Shown here: positions 34,889 to 43,692 of the stretch, piece by piece
Layout of the letters: each line of letters begins with the position of its first letter
Numbering within the stretch: position 1 is the stretch's first letter
DNA from: Hyphomicrobiales bacterium
GTDB taxonomy: Bacteria > Pseudomonadota > Alphaproteobacteria > Rhizobiales > Rhizobiaceae
Assembly (NCBI GenBank): GCA_900471485.1
Contig: UCEU01000004.1
Span: 124,001 to 188,000 of the forward strand
Direction: 5' to 3'
DNA length: 64,000 nucleotides
Position numbers and translations under genes: made by a program
The notes under the pieces: generated by a model
What the model was told of the DNA's origin: nothing
Database searches by the model: none
What the model saw: only the letters and a program-made list of their open reading frames with translations

Positions 34889-35914
34889 ATGCCCAAGTCT
34901 ATGAAGTCGTGCTTGAAAACTACCCTGCTGGCAATCGGAGCCTCTGTTCTGCCGCTTCTTGGCGCAGTAGGCGCATCGAACGCCGCCGATCTCAAGCACG
35001 TCACTGTGGTGCTGAGCTACATTCCGAATGTCGAAAACTTCGGCACGATCTATGCCAATGCCAAGGGTTACTTCAAGGATGCCGGCCTCGAGGTCGAGAT
35101 CGTGCCGGGCACCAGCGGTATCGACGGCATCCAGATGATCTCCTCGGGCACGGCGCAGATCGCCATGGTCGCCGCCGAGAGCGTGTTTTCCGCAGAGGGT
35201 CGTGGTGAGCATCTGAAGGTGATCGGCGCGCGCTTCCAGATGAACCCGCAGGCCATGACCTGCCGGCAGGACTCCGGCGTCACCGACGCGCATATGGTCA
35301 AGGGCAAGCGTCTCGCGATCAAGCAGACGGCTACAAAGCAGGCCGATGTGTTCCTCTCCAAGCTCGGCATGTCCACCAACGACATGGAAACCCTGAGCGT
35401 CGGCGGCAGCGATATCTCGGCGATCATCGCCGGCCGCGTGGATTGCCTCTATTCGACCTTCGCGTTCAACGAACCGCGCCTTATCGAAGGCGCAGGCGTG
35501 CCCGTCAACGTCCTGCCGCTCGGAGACTACGGCCTGAACAGCCAGCCCGGTGCCATCACGGTGACGGAGCAGTATCTGAACGAGAACAAGGATGTCCTCA
35601 CCGCCTTCCTGACGGCCGAGAGCAAGGCTTGGGCCGAGTTCTTCAAGGACCCGGCAGCCGCCGCCAAGTTCATGGTCGAAGGCGGCTTCAACGACGGGCT
35701 TGATCTCGACCAGCAGGTGTATCAGGCCGGGCGTCAGGTCAGCTTCATGACCAGCGAGACGACCAAGGAAAAGGGCATCCTCTATCTCGAACCGAAGGTC
35801 TGGCAGGAAACGGCTGCCAACTCCTTCGCCGCGAAAAGCACGCCGAGCCTGATTGATCCGTCCGAATTCCTGACGACGGAAATCCTCGACAAGGTCGATC
35901 GCCCGAAGCTCTAA
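34889..35914 (+). CDS. NMT1/THI5-like ABC substrate-binding protein
   Basis: A 341-residue exported binding protein. A signal peptide covers about residues 1-32 (LLAIGASVLPLLGAVGASNA then AD). LSYIPNVENFGTIYANAKGY and GTSGIDGIQMISSGTAQIAM are typical of the NitT/TauT and pyrimidine-binding group. It delivers an unknown small ligand to the permeases at 35988 and 36836. A hairpin terminator-like element follows at 35925, which should raise binding-protein output above that of the permeases. Confidence 0.92.
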   Translation: MPKSMKSCLKTTLLAIGASVLPLLGAVGASNAADLKHVTVVLSYIPNVENFGTIYANAKGYFKDAGLEVEIVPGTSGIDGIQMISSGTAQIAMVAAESVFSAEGRGEHLKVIGARFQMNPQAMTCRQDSGVTDAHMVKGKRLAIKQTATKQADVFLSKLGMSTNDMETLSVGGSDISAIIAGRVDCLYSTFAFNEPRLIEGAGVPVNVLPLGDYGLNSQPGAITVTEQYLNENKDVLTAFLTAESKAWAEFFKDPAAAAKFMVEGGFNDGLDLDQQVYQAGRQVSFMTSETTKEKGILYLEPKVWQETAANSFAAKSTPSLIDPSEFLTTEILDKVDRPKL

Positions 35915-35924
35915 CGACGAGCGA

Positions 35925-35959
35925 GGCGGGACGCGACCATACCGTCCCGCCTTTATTTT
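35925..35959 (+). terminator. intercistronic terminator-like hairpin
   Basis: GGCGGGACG (35925-35933) pairs with CGTCCCGCC (35943-35951), a 9-bp perfect stem with a 9-base loop, followed by TTTATTTT. Lying inside the importer operon, it is probably a partial terminator. Confidence 0.7.
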
Positions 35960-35987
35960 CTGCATGATCACACGGGTGCAATCCACG

Positions 35988-36833
35988 ATGACAGATGCCG
36001 CGGTAGACAATGACAAGCCTTCAACGAACGCGTTTCCGGTACATCTGTCGGCCGGCGCGGCTGTCTGGACAGCGCTGACCGCCGCCGTTCCTCCGGCATT
36101 GTTCGTCGTGGTCCTGCTGGTGCTTTGGTCGGTTGGATCGGCCAGGGGAATCGTGCCTTTCTACATCATACCGGGACCGCAGCAGATTGCCGCGGAATTC
36201 GTCAACAACAGCGCGGTACTGCTGAAGCACGCCACGCGAACCAGTCTCGAGGCACTCTCCGGTTTTGCCATCGGCAACATGGTCGCCGTTTTCATGGCGG
36301 TCTTGCTGACGTGGTCAAGACCACTGAAGGAGACGATCTACCCCTACGCGCTGCTGACGCGAGCTGTGCCGATCATCGTCTTCACGCCCGTGATTGTCGT
36401 CCTGCTTGGACGTGGGCTGCCACCGATCATTTTCACTGTTGCACTCACGGTGTATTTCCCGACCTTCCTGAACATGATGCGAGGCCTGCGCTCCGCGGAT
36501 TTGGAATATCACGAGACGCTGCACACGCTTTCCGCCACGCGCGTTCAGCGTCTGTGGCTCGTCGATTTCCCTTCTTCCATGCCGTATCTTTTCGCGGCCC
36601 TGAAGATCAGCGCATCGGGCGCCTTCATCTCGGCGCTCGTGACCGAGTGGATCGGTTCCAATCTCGGGCTCGGCTATCTCGTCGTCGTTTCGGGCCAGTA
36701 TTTCAAGCTTGCCACGCTCTGGGCCGCGATCTTTACGGCATCCTTCCTGACACTCGCGCTGCTGGGCATCGTTACGCTGGCGGAAGCGTTGCTGGGCCGC
36801 TGGACGGCTGCGGCAGAAGACGTGGGGAACTGA
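35988..36833 (+). CDS. NitT/TauT-type ABC transporter permease
   Basis: A 281-residue membrane protein with about six spans. The SsuC-like region reads HTLSATRVQRLWLVDFPSSM, the EAA loop that docks the ATPase. An ATG at 35964 would add 8 residues but overlaps the terminator T run; neither start has a strong ribosome site. It is followed two bases later by the second permease gene, so the importer probably uses a heterodimeric channel. Confidence 0.9.
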   Translation: MTDAAVDNDKPSTNAFPVHLSAGAAVWTALTAAVPPALFVVVLLVLWSVGSARGIVPFYIIPGPQQIAAEFVNNSAVLLKHATRTSLEALSGFAIGNMVAVFMAVLLTWSRPLKETIYPYALLTRAVPIIVFTPVIVVLLGRGLPPIIFTVALTVYFPTFLNMMRGLRSADLEYHETLHTLSATRVQRLWLVDFPSSMPYLFAALKISASGAFISALVTEWIGSNLGLGYLVVVSGQYFKLATLWAAIFTASFLTLALLGIVTLAEALLGRWTAAAEDVGN

Positions 36834-36835
36834 CC

Positions 36836-37696
36836 ATGAGCACGACCACTGCAATCCGGCAAGACAATCCGATGAAGCTCAGAGGCGATATGCGGCAGCA
36901 GACAGGCTATGGCGCGAGAATACCTGAATTCCTGCAGTCATGGCGCAAGGTGTCGCTGCCGACGTTGCTGCTGCTTTTCATCTTGGCTGTATGGGAGTAT
37001 GTCGCGGACGCGGAGCTCATGTCCCGGCTGGTTCTGGCCGGCCCATCGCAGATTGTTGCTGCGCTGGTCGACCAGTGGTCGATCATCCTTGCCAATGCCG
37101 GCGTTACCGTCGCCCAGGCGTTGATCGGCTTCATCGCGGGCAATGCGCTTGGCTTGCTGGTCGCAATCGTTTTCGTCCACTCGGCGATCATCCGCAGGAC
37201 GCTCTATCCCCTTTCGATTGGCGCCGAGGCGATTCCTTTCATCGCGATCATTCCGGTTCTCATCCTCTGGCTCGGAAACGGCATGGCGCCGAAAATCTTC
37301 ATCATCACCATCCACACCTTCTTTCCGATGCTGATCAACGCGGTACGCGGGCTGAAGAGCGCCGACAACGATGTCAGCGAGATGCTCTATACATTGGGAG
37401 CCTCGACACGGCAGCGGCTTCTCATGGTTCGTCTGCCCGCCTCTGTGCCGTTTCTCTTCAATGCGCTGAAGCTGTCGGCCTGCGGCTCGATAGTCACCTC
37501 GCTCGTGGCGGAGTGGCTGGCATCCGAACGAGGCCTCGGCTACCTCATCGTCGATTATGGTCAGGACTATAAAATACCGGAGCTCTGGGCCACGGCGCTA
37601 CTGGCGTCAGGGATTAGTATGGCCGTCTATGGCCTCGTTGTCTGGGCCGAGTATCTGTGCACGCCATGGAAACGCAATCGTCATTCGTCTCTTTGA
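36836..37696 (+). CDS. NitT/TauT-type ABC transporter permease
   Basis: A 286-residue membrane protein paralogous to the one at 35988. YTLGASTRQRLLMVRLPASV is the EAA loop, and about six hydrophobic spans begin at LPTLLLLFILAVWEYVA. GGGG lies 10 bases before the ATG at 36836; a longer open frame from 36125 is only a shadow of the preceding gene. Two different permeases plus one ATPase is the ThiX/RibX-like layout seen for vitamin and pyrimidine importers. Confidence 0.9.
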   Translation: MSTTTAIRQDNPMKLRGDMRQQTGYGARIPEFLQSWRKVSLPTLLLLFILAVWEYVADAELMSRLVLAGPSQIVAALVDQWSIILANAGVTVAQALIGFIAGNALGLLVAIVFVHSAIIRRTLYPLSIGAEAIPFIAIIPVLILWLGNGMAPKIFIITIHTFFPMLINAVRGLKSADNDVSEMLYTLGASTRQRLLMVRLPASVPFLFNALKLSACGSIVTSLVAEWLASERGLGYLIVDYGQDYKIPELWATALLASGISMAVYGLVVWAEYLCTPWKRNRHSSL

Positions 37697-38044
37697 CCCG
37701 ATGCTCGGAGACAGCTGCCAACAGGTGGATGGCTTGTCGCCGGCGGATGTCAGCCTTGCGGCACCCATGGGGCTCGCAGCAGCAGACCTTCAGGCTCATC
37801 CACTTGTAGGCCGCGTCATGCCTATCGAGCGAGCTCACGCCAAAGATGCGGTCGAGGCCGATCGCCGGTGCACGCGACAAGGCGACTGGTTGTCAGACGC
37901 CCGGCGCCGACACTGAGCCTGGTCTCTTGCCACGAACGGTACACGGCAGGACAGTTGGAGCTGAACGATCGGCTGTCCGGGTCGCGTTAGTGGCAACCCG
38001 CAGCGCCGCTCGCCCACTCCATGAGCGAGCCGGCCGCAGCATGG
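37697..38044. other. gap between convergent genes, no gene recognised
   Basis: These 348 bases separate the last permease gene from the acyltransferase gene. Short open frames cross on both strands, including an 88-codon minus-strand frame that overlaps the permease gene, but none has a good ribosome site or a known motif. It may be debris marking the junction between two acquired loci. Confidence 0.45.
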
Positions 38045-39694
38045 CTAGAGGCCCAATCCGACCGGCGCCGTTCGATGAACGCCTTTGGGCGAGAAGGCAA
38101 AGCTGTCGGCAAGTCCGAGGTATTCCGCGGCAAGATGGACGACGGAGAGCCACATCTCCGTTCCTTGCAGGCTTGGGGAATCGCCATCGGCAAAAGCGAA
38201 ACCTTCTCCATCCTGCCAGCGGTCCAATGCGCGCGAGATGATTGTCCGCGCTATGGTCTCTCCATCGCTACGTCTGTAGTCGGTTTGTCGAGCGATCAGA
38301 AGGAGAGGGTGAATCGTGTCCAGCAGATTACATGCGGTATATTTTCGTCCCTCGAAACCTTGATGATTTCGATAGTTCAGGACTACCGTCTCGAACGACG
38401 TTTGCGGCATCGGAAGCGGAACTCCGAACTGGGCATAGGTGCCTCTGGTCAGGCGATAAAACCCGTTCACGGGCTGGAGCCACCCTTCCAGCGGCGTTGG
38501 TTCACCCCACAGTCCAGTCGCGCGGTTCGCGTTGCGCGTCAGCCAATCGAAGAGGGCCCGCTTTGGTTGCTCGACCCCAAAGTAGCGCGCGTTGAAGTAC
38601 ATTGCCGTCCCGATAGCATCCACGACGCTCCCGGCAGACCAAGCCGATGCCGACCATGGCAAAGAGTCCAGCCATTCATGCAGTTCTCCCGCGTCGATCT
38701 GCACCGCGCCGATTGGTCGAGCAGGGTGGGAGCCGAGTGCTTCAAGCGCGTAGCCAACCGAGAGTAGGTTGTAGAGCGCCTTGGGATCTTGCCTCAACAC
38801 GATCCCTTCCTGCGCCGTGAAGCTTTCAGGGAAGAGCCCCGTCTCGCGATGCTGCAAGCCCTGCAGAAGTTCGATAACGGCAAGTTTGTCCAGTCCGGGA
38901 GGCAGCGATCCGAAACCCGCCGCGATCTCGATTGCGTCGCACAAGTGACGGGCAGCAGGCCGCTTGATGCCGTCTGCTTCGAGTGACTCGAACGTTTCCT
39001 CCGTCCTCCAACGGCCCAGGATTTCCGGCCATTGGCCGTTTGCTTTCTCACCGAGCTTCTCAAGCGTGGCGGTAACCTTATCCTGCAGCTGTCGGCCCTG
39101 CGCGCCGCGCATGCGAATGACACGGGCGGGGACGCCGCCGGCAATGGACATCGGCGGGATTGAACCAGAGACCACCGCGCCAGCGGCAATCACCACACCG
39201 TTGCCGATCACGGCGCCGTCTAGAACAACCGCGTTGGCTCCGATCCAGACGTCGTCACCAATTACGATCCCTTTGCTCGTGACTTTCTGACGGTGGATTG
39301 GGGTCGAGGGATCGTCAAATCCATGGTTGAAGCCGACGATCGAGACATGCGAGGCGATGCGTACCCCATCGCCACAGGACACCTTGCCGGACACGCAGGC
39401 ATATGGGTTGATCGTGCAGTCGGAGCCAAGCGTGATCTCGCCCCTGACCAATGCGTGCCCCGCGATCCAGGAACGCTCACCCATCTTGAGTCGCTCGGTG
39501 AACACGGCGGCGTGTTCGGCTATGTATGATGTCTCGGCGAACTCCGCCCCGCAATTTCGCTCGAGTTCCGTCTTCCGAGCGAGATGAGCCGGATTGTGAA
39601 GATCGGTAGCAACGCGCTCCCACGGCAGGAACTGCAGCCTGCGTGCTTCCTTGGCGTCTTCCGTGGCCACATTCGAACTGTTTGCGTGATCCAT
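38045..39694 (-). CDS. hexapeptide acyltransferase fused to alpha/alpha-toroid-like domain
   Basis: A 549-residue two-part protein. Residues about 50-210 form a left-handed beta helix: repeated hexapeptides such as IGDDVWIGANAVVLDGAVIG and VVIAAGAVV, with the conserved catalytic-type His in HVSIVGFNHGF. Residues about 230-540 are helical, with repeats such as KALYNLLSVGYALEALGSH, DAIGTAMYFNARYFG and LLDTIHPLLLIARQT. This resembles the toroid of terpene cyclase and prenyltransferase-like proteins, with GLWGEP near the middle. The fusion suggests acetylation of a glycan or polyol recognised by the toroid. GGGGGAAG precedes the ATG at 39694. It is 21 bases downstream of an orphan binding-protein gene. 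Confidence 0.82.
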   Translation of the reverse strand: MDHANSSNVATEDAKEARRLQFLPWERVATDLHNPAHLARKTELERNCGAEFAETSYIAEHAAVFTERLKMGERSWIAGHALVRGEITLGSDCTINPYACVSGKVSCGDGVRIASHVSIVGFNHGFDDPSTPIHRQKVTSKGIVIGDDVWIGANAVVLDGAVIGNGVVIAAGAVVSGSIPPMSIAGGVPARVIRMRGAQGRQLQDKVTATLEKLGEKANGQWPEILGRWRTEETFESLEADGIKRPAARHLCDAIEIAAGFGSLPPGLDKLAVIELLQGLQHRETGLFPESFTAQEGIVLRQDPKALYNLLSVGYALEALGSHPARPIGAVQIDAGELHEWLDSLPWSASAWSAGSVVDAIGTAMYFNARYFGVEQPKRALFDWLTRNANRATGLWGEPTPLEGWLQPVNGFYRLTRGTYAQFGVPLPMPQTSFETVVLNYRNHQGFEGRKYTACNLLDTIHPLLLIARQTDYRRSDGETIARTIISRALDRWQDGEGFAFADGDSPSLQGTEMWLSVVHLAAEYLGLADSFAFSPKGVHRTAPVGLGL

Positions 39695-39715
39695 ATGCTT
39701 CCCCCACGAGGCGGT

Positions 39716-40984
39716 TTAACCGCCAAGTATGCGCTTGCCTTCAGACATGAGCTGCTTTGCCGCATCAGACGGCGTGATCTGTTCGAAGGCAAGGGCGTCG
39801 GCGGTTGCGGTCAGCACCTGCTGCGAAAACTCGGCAGCACCGATCGGAATGGCGGGAGGATAGGCGCCAACCCGGTCTTTCAGGGATACGATGTAGTCGA
39901 TCGCCTGCTTCGATACCTTTTCGCCGGCCGCTGCGACATCGCCCTGTATCTTCGTGTTCACGGGAACGCCACGCTCGGTGCCGAGAGAGTGGCCGGCATT
40001 CGGGTTGTTGACGAAGAAGTCGATGAACTTGGCGGCCGTCTCGGGCGACTTGGACCATGGCGAGATCGACCACAGCGTCGACGGCCGATAGAACAGTCCT
40101 GACGGTGCGGCACTATCCCTGATCGGCAAGGAGCCAATCGACATCTCCGACTTCGCCAGAGCGCTATAACCCGCGAGCTGATTGGAGTAGGCGAACGCCA
40201 TGACAGCATTGCCGGTCGCGACCGGATTCGTCTCGATGTTTCCCTTGTCGAGCGCTTGAATGTCGGCTGTTGCGCATCCCCCGGCCTTGGCCATTTGATC
40301 CCAATAATCGAACCATTCCGCGGCATCGGCTTCCTCAAAGCCAAGATGGCCATCTTGCGTGAAGAGCGTCTTGTCGCGTTGCCGCAGCCAGACCTCGAAT
40401 ACGAAGCTGTATCGCGCGCCGTTGCCCACGGCAAAGACGTTGCCGGAGCCGATCGCCTTCCTGAAGTCGATGCAGATCGACTTGAACTGCTCCCACGTCG
40501 TGGAAGCGGTGGGAACCGCGACGCCCGCTTTCTCAAGCGCTTCGTTGTTCACAATCAAGGCTGCAGCGTTCAGTGAGGTCGGAATGCCCGTCAGCTTGCC
40601 GTCGACGGTTCCAAGCTGCAGTGCTCCGGGCGCAAAATCCTGTGATTTGATTATGCTGTCCGTGAAAGGCGTCAGATCGAGCGTTGCGCCGCGGCGCGAA
40701 TAGTCCGCAAAGGTGACCGGCTCCAGGGCAAAGACGTCTGGAACGTTGCGGCCCGCAACCATGGTGCTCAGTTTCACCCAGTAATCCGCGGTCGCGACCT
40801 GCCCGGTGAGCTTGACGCCCGGCGCCGCAGCTTCGAATTGCTTTATCACGTCCCCTGTTCGCTTCGCTCGATCAGGATTCCCCCACCAGAAGACTCTAAG
40901 GGTCTCATCGGCGGCATGAGCTCCGCTGAAATCAACGAAAGCAGTGGCAAGTGCAGTTGCGATGAACTGTCTGCGTCTCAGCAT
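39716..40984 (-). CDS. extracellular sugar-binding protein (family 1), orphan
   Basis: A 422-residue exported protein. MLRRRQFIATALATAFVDFS has a twin-Arg-like RRRQF start and a hydrophobic core ending near AHAAD. LRVFWWGNPDRAKRTGDVI and QFEAAAPGVKL open the sugar-binding fold. GGGAGGGGAAA directly precedes the ATG at 40984; longer upstream frames run through the promoter. No permease or ATPase gene adjoins it, so it may work with the MalFGK-like set at 47794-50572 or with a distant importer. It is divergent from the LacI gene, whose likely operator is at 41064. A short dyad (39710-39724) overlaps its stop codon. Confidence 0.9.
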   Translation of the reverse strand: MLRRRQFIATALATAFVDFSGAHAADETLRVFWWGNPDRAKRTGDVIKQFEAAAPGVKLTGQVATADYWVKLSTMVAGRNVPDVFALEPVTFADYSRRGATLDLTPFTDSIIKSQDFAPGALQLGTVDGKLTGIPTSLNAAALIVNNEALEKAGVAVPTASTTWEQFKSICIDFRKAIGSGNVFAVGNGARYSFVFEVWLRQRDKTLFTQDGHLGFEEADAAEWFDYWDQMAKAGGCATADIQALDKGNIETNPVATGNAVMAFAYSNQLAGYSALAKSEMSIGSLPIRDSAAPSGLFYRPSTLWSISPWSKSPETAAKFIDFFVNNPNAGHSLGTERGVPVNTKIQGDVAAAGEKVSKQAIDYIVSLKDRVGAYPPAIPIGAAEFSQQVLTATADALAFEQITPSDAAKQLMSEGKRILGG

Positions 40985-41063
40985 TTTCCCCTCCCAGGTC
41001 AATGCCCCCGCGTCTGCGGCGACGAATGCAACATATACGAAAAATAATGCAATAAAAGAAATT

Positions 41064-41081
41064 TTTCGCAAAATTGCGAAA
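41064..41081. promoter_or_regulatory. LacI-type operator
   Basis: TTTCGCAA-AA-TTGCGAAA is a near-perfect palindrome with 8-bp arms, followed at 41083 by another TTTCGCAA half. It lies between the divergent binding-protein (40984) and LacI (41149) genes. Symmetric AT-flanked CG-centred arms are typical of LacI-family sites; binding is inferred. Confidence 0.72.
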
Positions 41082-41148
41082 CTTTCGCAATTTTTGGATT
41101 GCTGGTGACTGATTGAATCTCGTGCTAGATCATCCGAGAGGAGAGCCG

Positions 41149-42195
41149 ATGACGCGCAGATCAAGAATTTCCGATATAGCCCAGGCTGCCGGCGTCTCGG
41201 TTGCTTCGGTATCGAAGGCCCTGAACAATCGCTCCGGCGTTGGCCTGGAGAGTAGGGAGCGAATTCTGGAGGCGGCGGCCCGGCTCGATTACAAGCCCAA
41301 GACGGCGGATGCCCCCGAGGCCTTTCCTCGCGGGGTGACCCTGGTTACGACCGCGGCGCTCTACCACAACTCGCAGTTCTACGAAGGAATAATCCAAGGT
41401 GCTTTGGACGCGGCGAGAGAGGCCGGCGTTACCGCCGAGGTCCATCTTCTCACACCGGATATCGAGACCGGAAGCGTCAACGTCGAGAGCCTCGCCGCGG
41501 AAGAGGGTGCCTGCCTGCTTCTCGTCGGCCTCGATCACCCCGTCTTGATCGAACAGGTCGTCAGGAGCCGGGCGCCAGCCGTGATCGTGAATGGAATAGA
41601 TCGGACCATGCGTTTGTCCTGTGTGCTCCCGGATAACCGTTCCGCCGGCTGGCTGGCAACGACACGGCTGCTCTCGGAGGGACATACCGAAATTGTGCAT
41701 GTCAGTCGGTTGTTCCGGACGTCGCTGAAGGAACGCTTCGATGGCTTTCGCGATGCGATGCAGGAGGCAGGGATTGCGATCAATCCGGAAAGGCACCTGC
41801 TCGACTTGTCCACGGCGGGGTTCCTGGAGTTCGACACCTCCACCGCGCTGCTGGAAGCGATGCGACAGAAGCGCTTCTCCAAGGCAACAGCCTTCGTCTG
41901 CAGCAATGACATCATGGCGCTTGGGGTCATGGATGGGCTTCGGGCCCAAGGCGCCAGCATACCAGCCGATTACTCGGTCGTCGGGATGGACGACATCTCC
42001 ATCGCCCGTCACAGCAATCCGCCATTGACGACATTGAGGATCGAGCGGGAAGAGCTTGGGCGCATCGGATGGGAGATGTTGCGGGAACGCGTTCTCAATC
42101 GCGAGGCACGTACTTGCAGGCTTGGGCTGGCGGTCAAGCTGGTCGAGCGTGGATCGATCGGGGCGCCTAGGGTCTATCTTCGGGCTCCGGGGTAA
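41149..42195 (+). CDS. LacI-family transcriptional regulator
   Basis: A 348-residue regulator. The N-terminal helix-turn-helix RISDIAQAAGVSVASVSKAL and hinge helix RILEAAARLDYKP are classic. The sugar-binding domain ends with SVVGMDDISIARHSNPPLTT and LRIEREELGRIGWEML. GAGGAGA precedes the ATG at 41149. The palindrome at 41064 should be its operator, repressing itself and the orphan binding-protein/acyltransferase operon until a sugar binds. Confidence 0.94.
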   Translation: MTRRSRISDIAQAAGVSVASVSKALNNRSGVGLESRERILEAAARLDYKPKTADAPEAFPRGVTLVTTAALYHNSQFYEGIIQGALDAAREAGVTAEVHLLTPDIETGSVNVESLAAEEGACLLLVGLDHPVLIEQVVRSRAPAVIVNGIDRTMRLSCVLPDNRSAGWLATTRLLSEGHTEIVHVSRLFRTSLKERFDGFRDAMQEAGIAINPERHLLDLSTAGFLEFDTSTALLEAMRQKRFSKATAFVCSNDIMALGVMDGLRAQGASIPADYSVVGMDDISIARHSNPPLTTLRIEREELGRIGWEMLRERVLNREARTCRLGLAVKLVERGSIGAPRVYLRAPG

Positions 42196-42538
42196 CTGTC
42201 TCCGAAGTTAGCGCCGAACCGTCTCCCATGATTTGCTCGGCCAGCGACCACCGTCGTAACCCCATTGAAAGTCGAGGTCGATGGAGAAAAACTCCAAAAA
42301 TAATGACATCTTGACGAATATTTCCATTAGATCTAGCCTTAGGCCATCTTGCCGATCGCTGCGATGTTTTCGAAGGCACGCGCTCGTAGGGCAAAACGGC
42401 GCGGCTGATCAACGAGCGTCGTATGGTCGGATCGTGAAGTTTCTGGCGGTTCTCGCCGGGTAGGGCGACCAACCAATTGCTAGCCCTTGTGATCCAGGGA
42501 TGCGGGTAGGTGGCCCGGGAGTGCAGAGGGGGAAGATT
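42196..42538. promoter_or_regulatory. leader and promoter region of the GNAT gene
   Basis: No gene is recognised in these 343 bases. A sigma-70-like promoter, TTGACG (42311-42316), 17 bases, TAGCCT (42334-42339), lies in the middle and would give a leader of nearly 200 bases. Its shape closely matches the promoter before nanE at 44615. Confidence 0.45.
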
Positions 42539-43681
42539 ATGCGATTGGCGACCAGTTCCGACGTAGAGTTCATCGTGGCGGCCTACGCGTCCGCTTTTGC
42601 TTTCAGTCGTGCCCGCACGACGGAGTATATCCAAAACACCGGCATCTCTAACTTTCATATCGTCGAGCACGCCGGCAGCCCCGCCGCAGTATTGGCCTTG
42701 ATCGAAACAGGTCATTGGTTCGCTGGGAAAGTCGTGCCCGCCTGCAACATCGCGCACGTCGCCATCAGCCCTCAGTATCGTGGGATCGGTATCGCCGGGA
42801 CGATCCTGGATTTTGCAGCGGCTGAGGCGGTGAAACGCGGGGCAATGGTCGCGAGCCTCTTCGCATCCACGCGGCCGCTTTATCGAAAGTCCGGCTTCGA
42901 ACTCGCAGGCTCGGAAATCATCTATGAGGCCGACACAAGCGAACTCTATAAGATAAAGCAACAGCTTCAATGCCGCCGCGTGGAGACGCCGCAGGCCCGG
43001 ACGGCTATCGAGCCGATCTACGCGGAGCATTGCCAAACACAGGCGGGTGTCCTTGATCGCAGTAACGCCCACTGGCACGTACTGCTGCAAGCGTCGGGCG
43101 ACGAACTTTCGACATATGTCTTTGAAGACGGTGGCCGTGATGCCGGTTATATCGTTCTGGACACAGGCAACCCGGAAGGGCTTGTCCTGCGCGATTGGGT
43201 CGCTCTCTCCGGCGCAACCGCGCGGCAAATCCTGAAATTCCTTGGCACCTTCTCGACGGTCTATCCTCGCGTCCGGTGGCACGGCGCACCCGAGGACGCA
43301 CTGACGTTCGAAATGCCTGACAAGGGCTGGCGGCTTATGCATCAGGAGGAATTCCTGATGCATATCCTGTCGCCGAAGCTCGCCCTCAGCACCCGGGGCT
43401 ATGAGTGTGCGTCGGGACGATTGAGGATTGACGTTGTCGGTCCTTCACAGAAGCACTCGCTTCTGCTTAGCGTGGAAAATGGCATCGGCGCCTGCGAGGA
43501 GGATGTCTCAGGCCCTGCCGATATCACGATCGGCCTCGCTCAGTTCGCAACGCTGTACTCGGGTTTCCGCTCGGCGCGGTTTCTGGCGAGGGCGGGCTGG
43601 ATTGTGGGCGAAACCACGGCGATAAAGCATTGTGACAGCATCTTCTCCGGTCCGAGCCCTTGGGTCGGCGAGCACTTTTAA
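42539..43681 (+). CDS. GNAT acetyltransferase with C-terminal SCP2-like domain
   Basis: A 380-residue protein. The N-terminal GNAT domain carries the acetyl-CoA loop in ISPQYRGIGIAGTIL and LYRKSGFELAG. The middle and C-terminal parts, ending with an SCP2-like hydrophobic fold (LRIDVVGPSQKHSLLLSVEN), match Eis-type enhanced acetyltransferases. GGGGGAAG precedes the ATG at 42539. It is followed closely by an RpiR regulator and an amino-sugar locus, so the acceptor may be an amino sugar or a related amine. That is inference from context. Confidence 0.82.
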   Translation: MRLATSSDVEFIVAAYASAFAFSRARTTEYIQNTGISNFHIVEHAGSPAAVLALIETGHWFAGKVVPACNIAHVAISPQYRGIGIAGTILDFAAAEAVKRGAMVASLFASTRPLYRKSGFELAGSEIIYEADTSELYKIKQQLQCRRVETPQARTAIEPIYAEHCQTQAGVLDRSNAHWHVLLQASGDELSTYVFEDGGRDAGYIVLDTGNPEGLVLRDWVALSGATARQILKFLGTFSTVYPRVRWHGAPEDALTFEMPDKGWRLMHQEEFLMHILSPKLALSTRGYECASGRLRIDVVGPSQKHSLLLSVENGIGACEEDVSGPADITIGLAQFATLYSGFRSARFLARAGWIVGETTAIKHCDSIFSGPSPWVGEHF

Positions 43682-43692
43682 GGATTAGGCAT

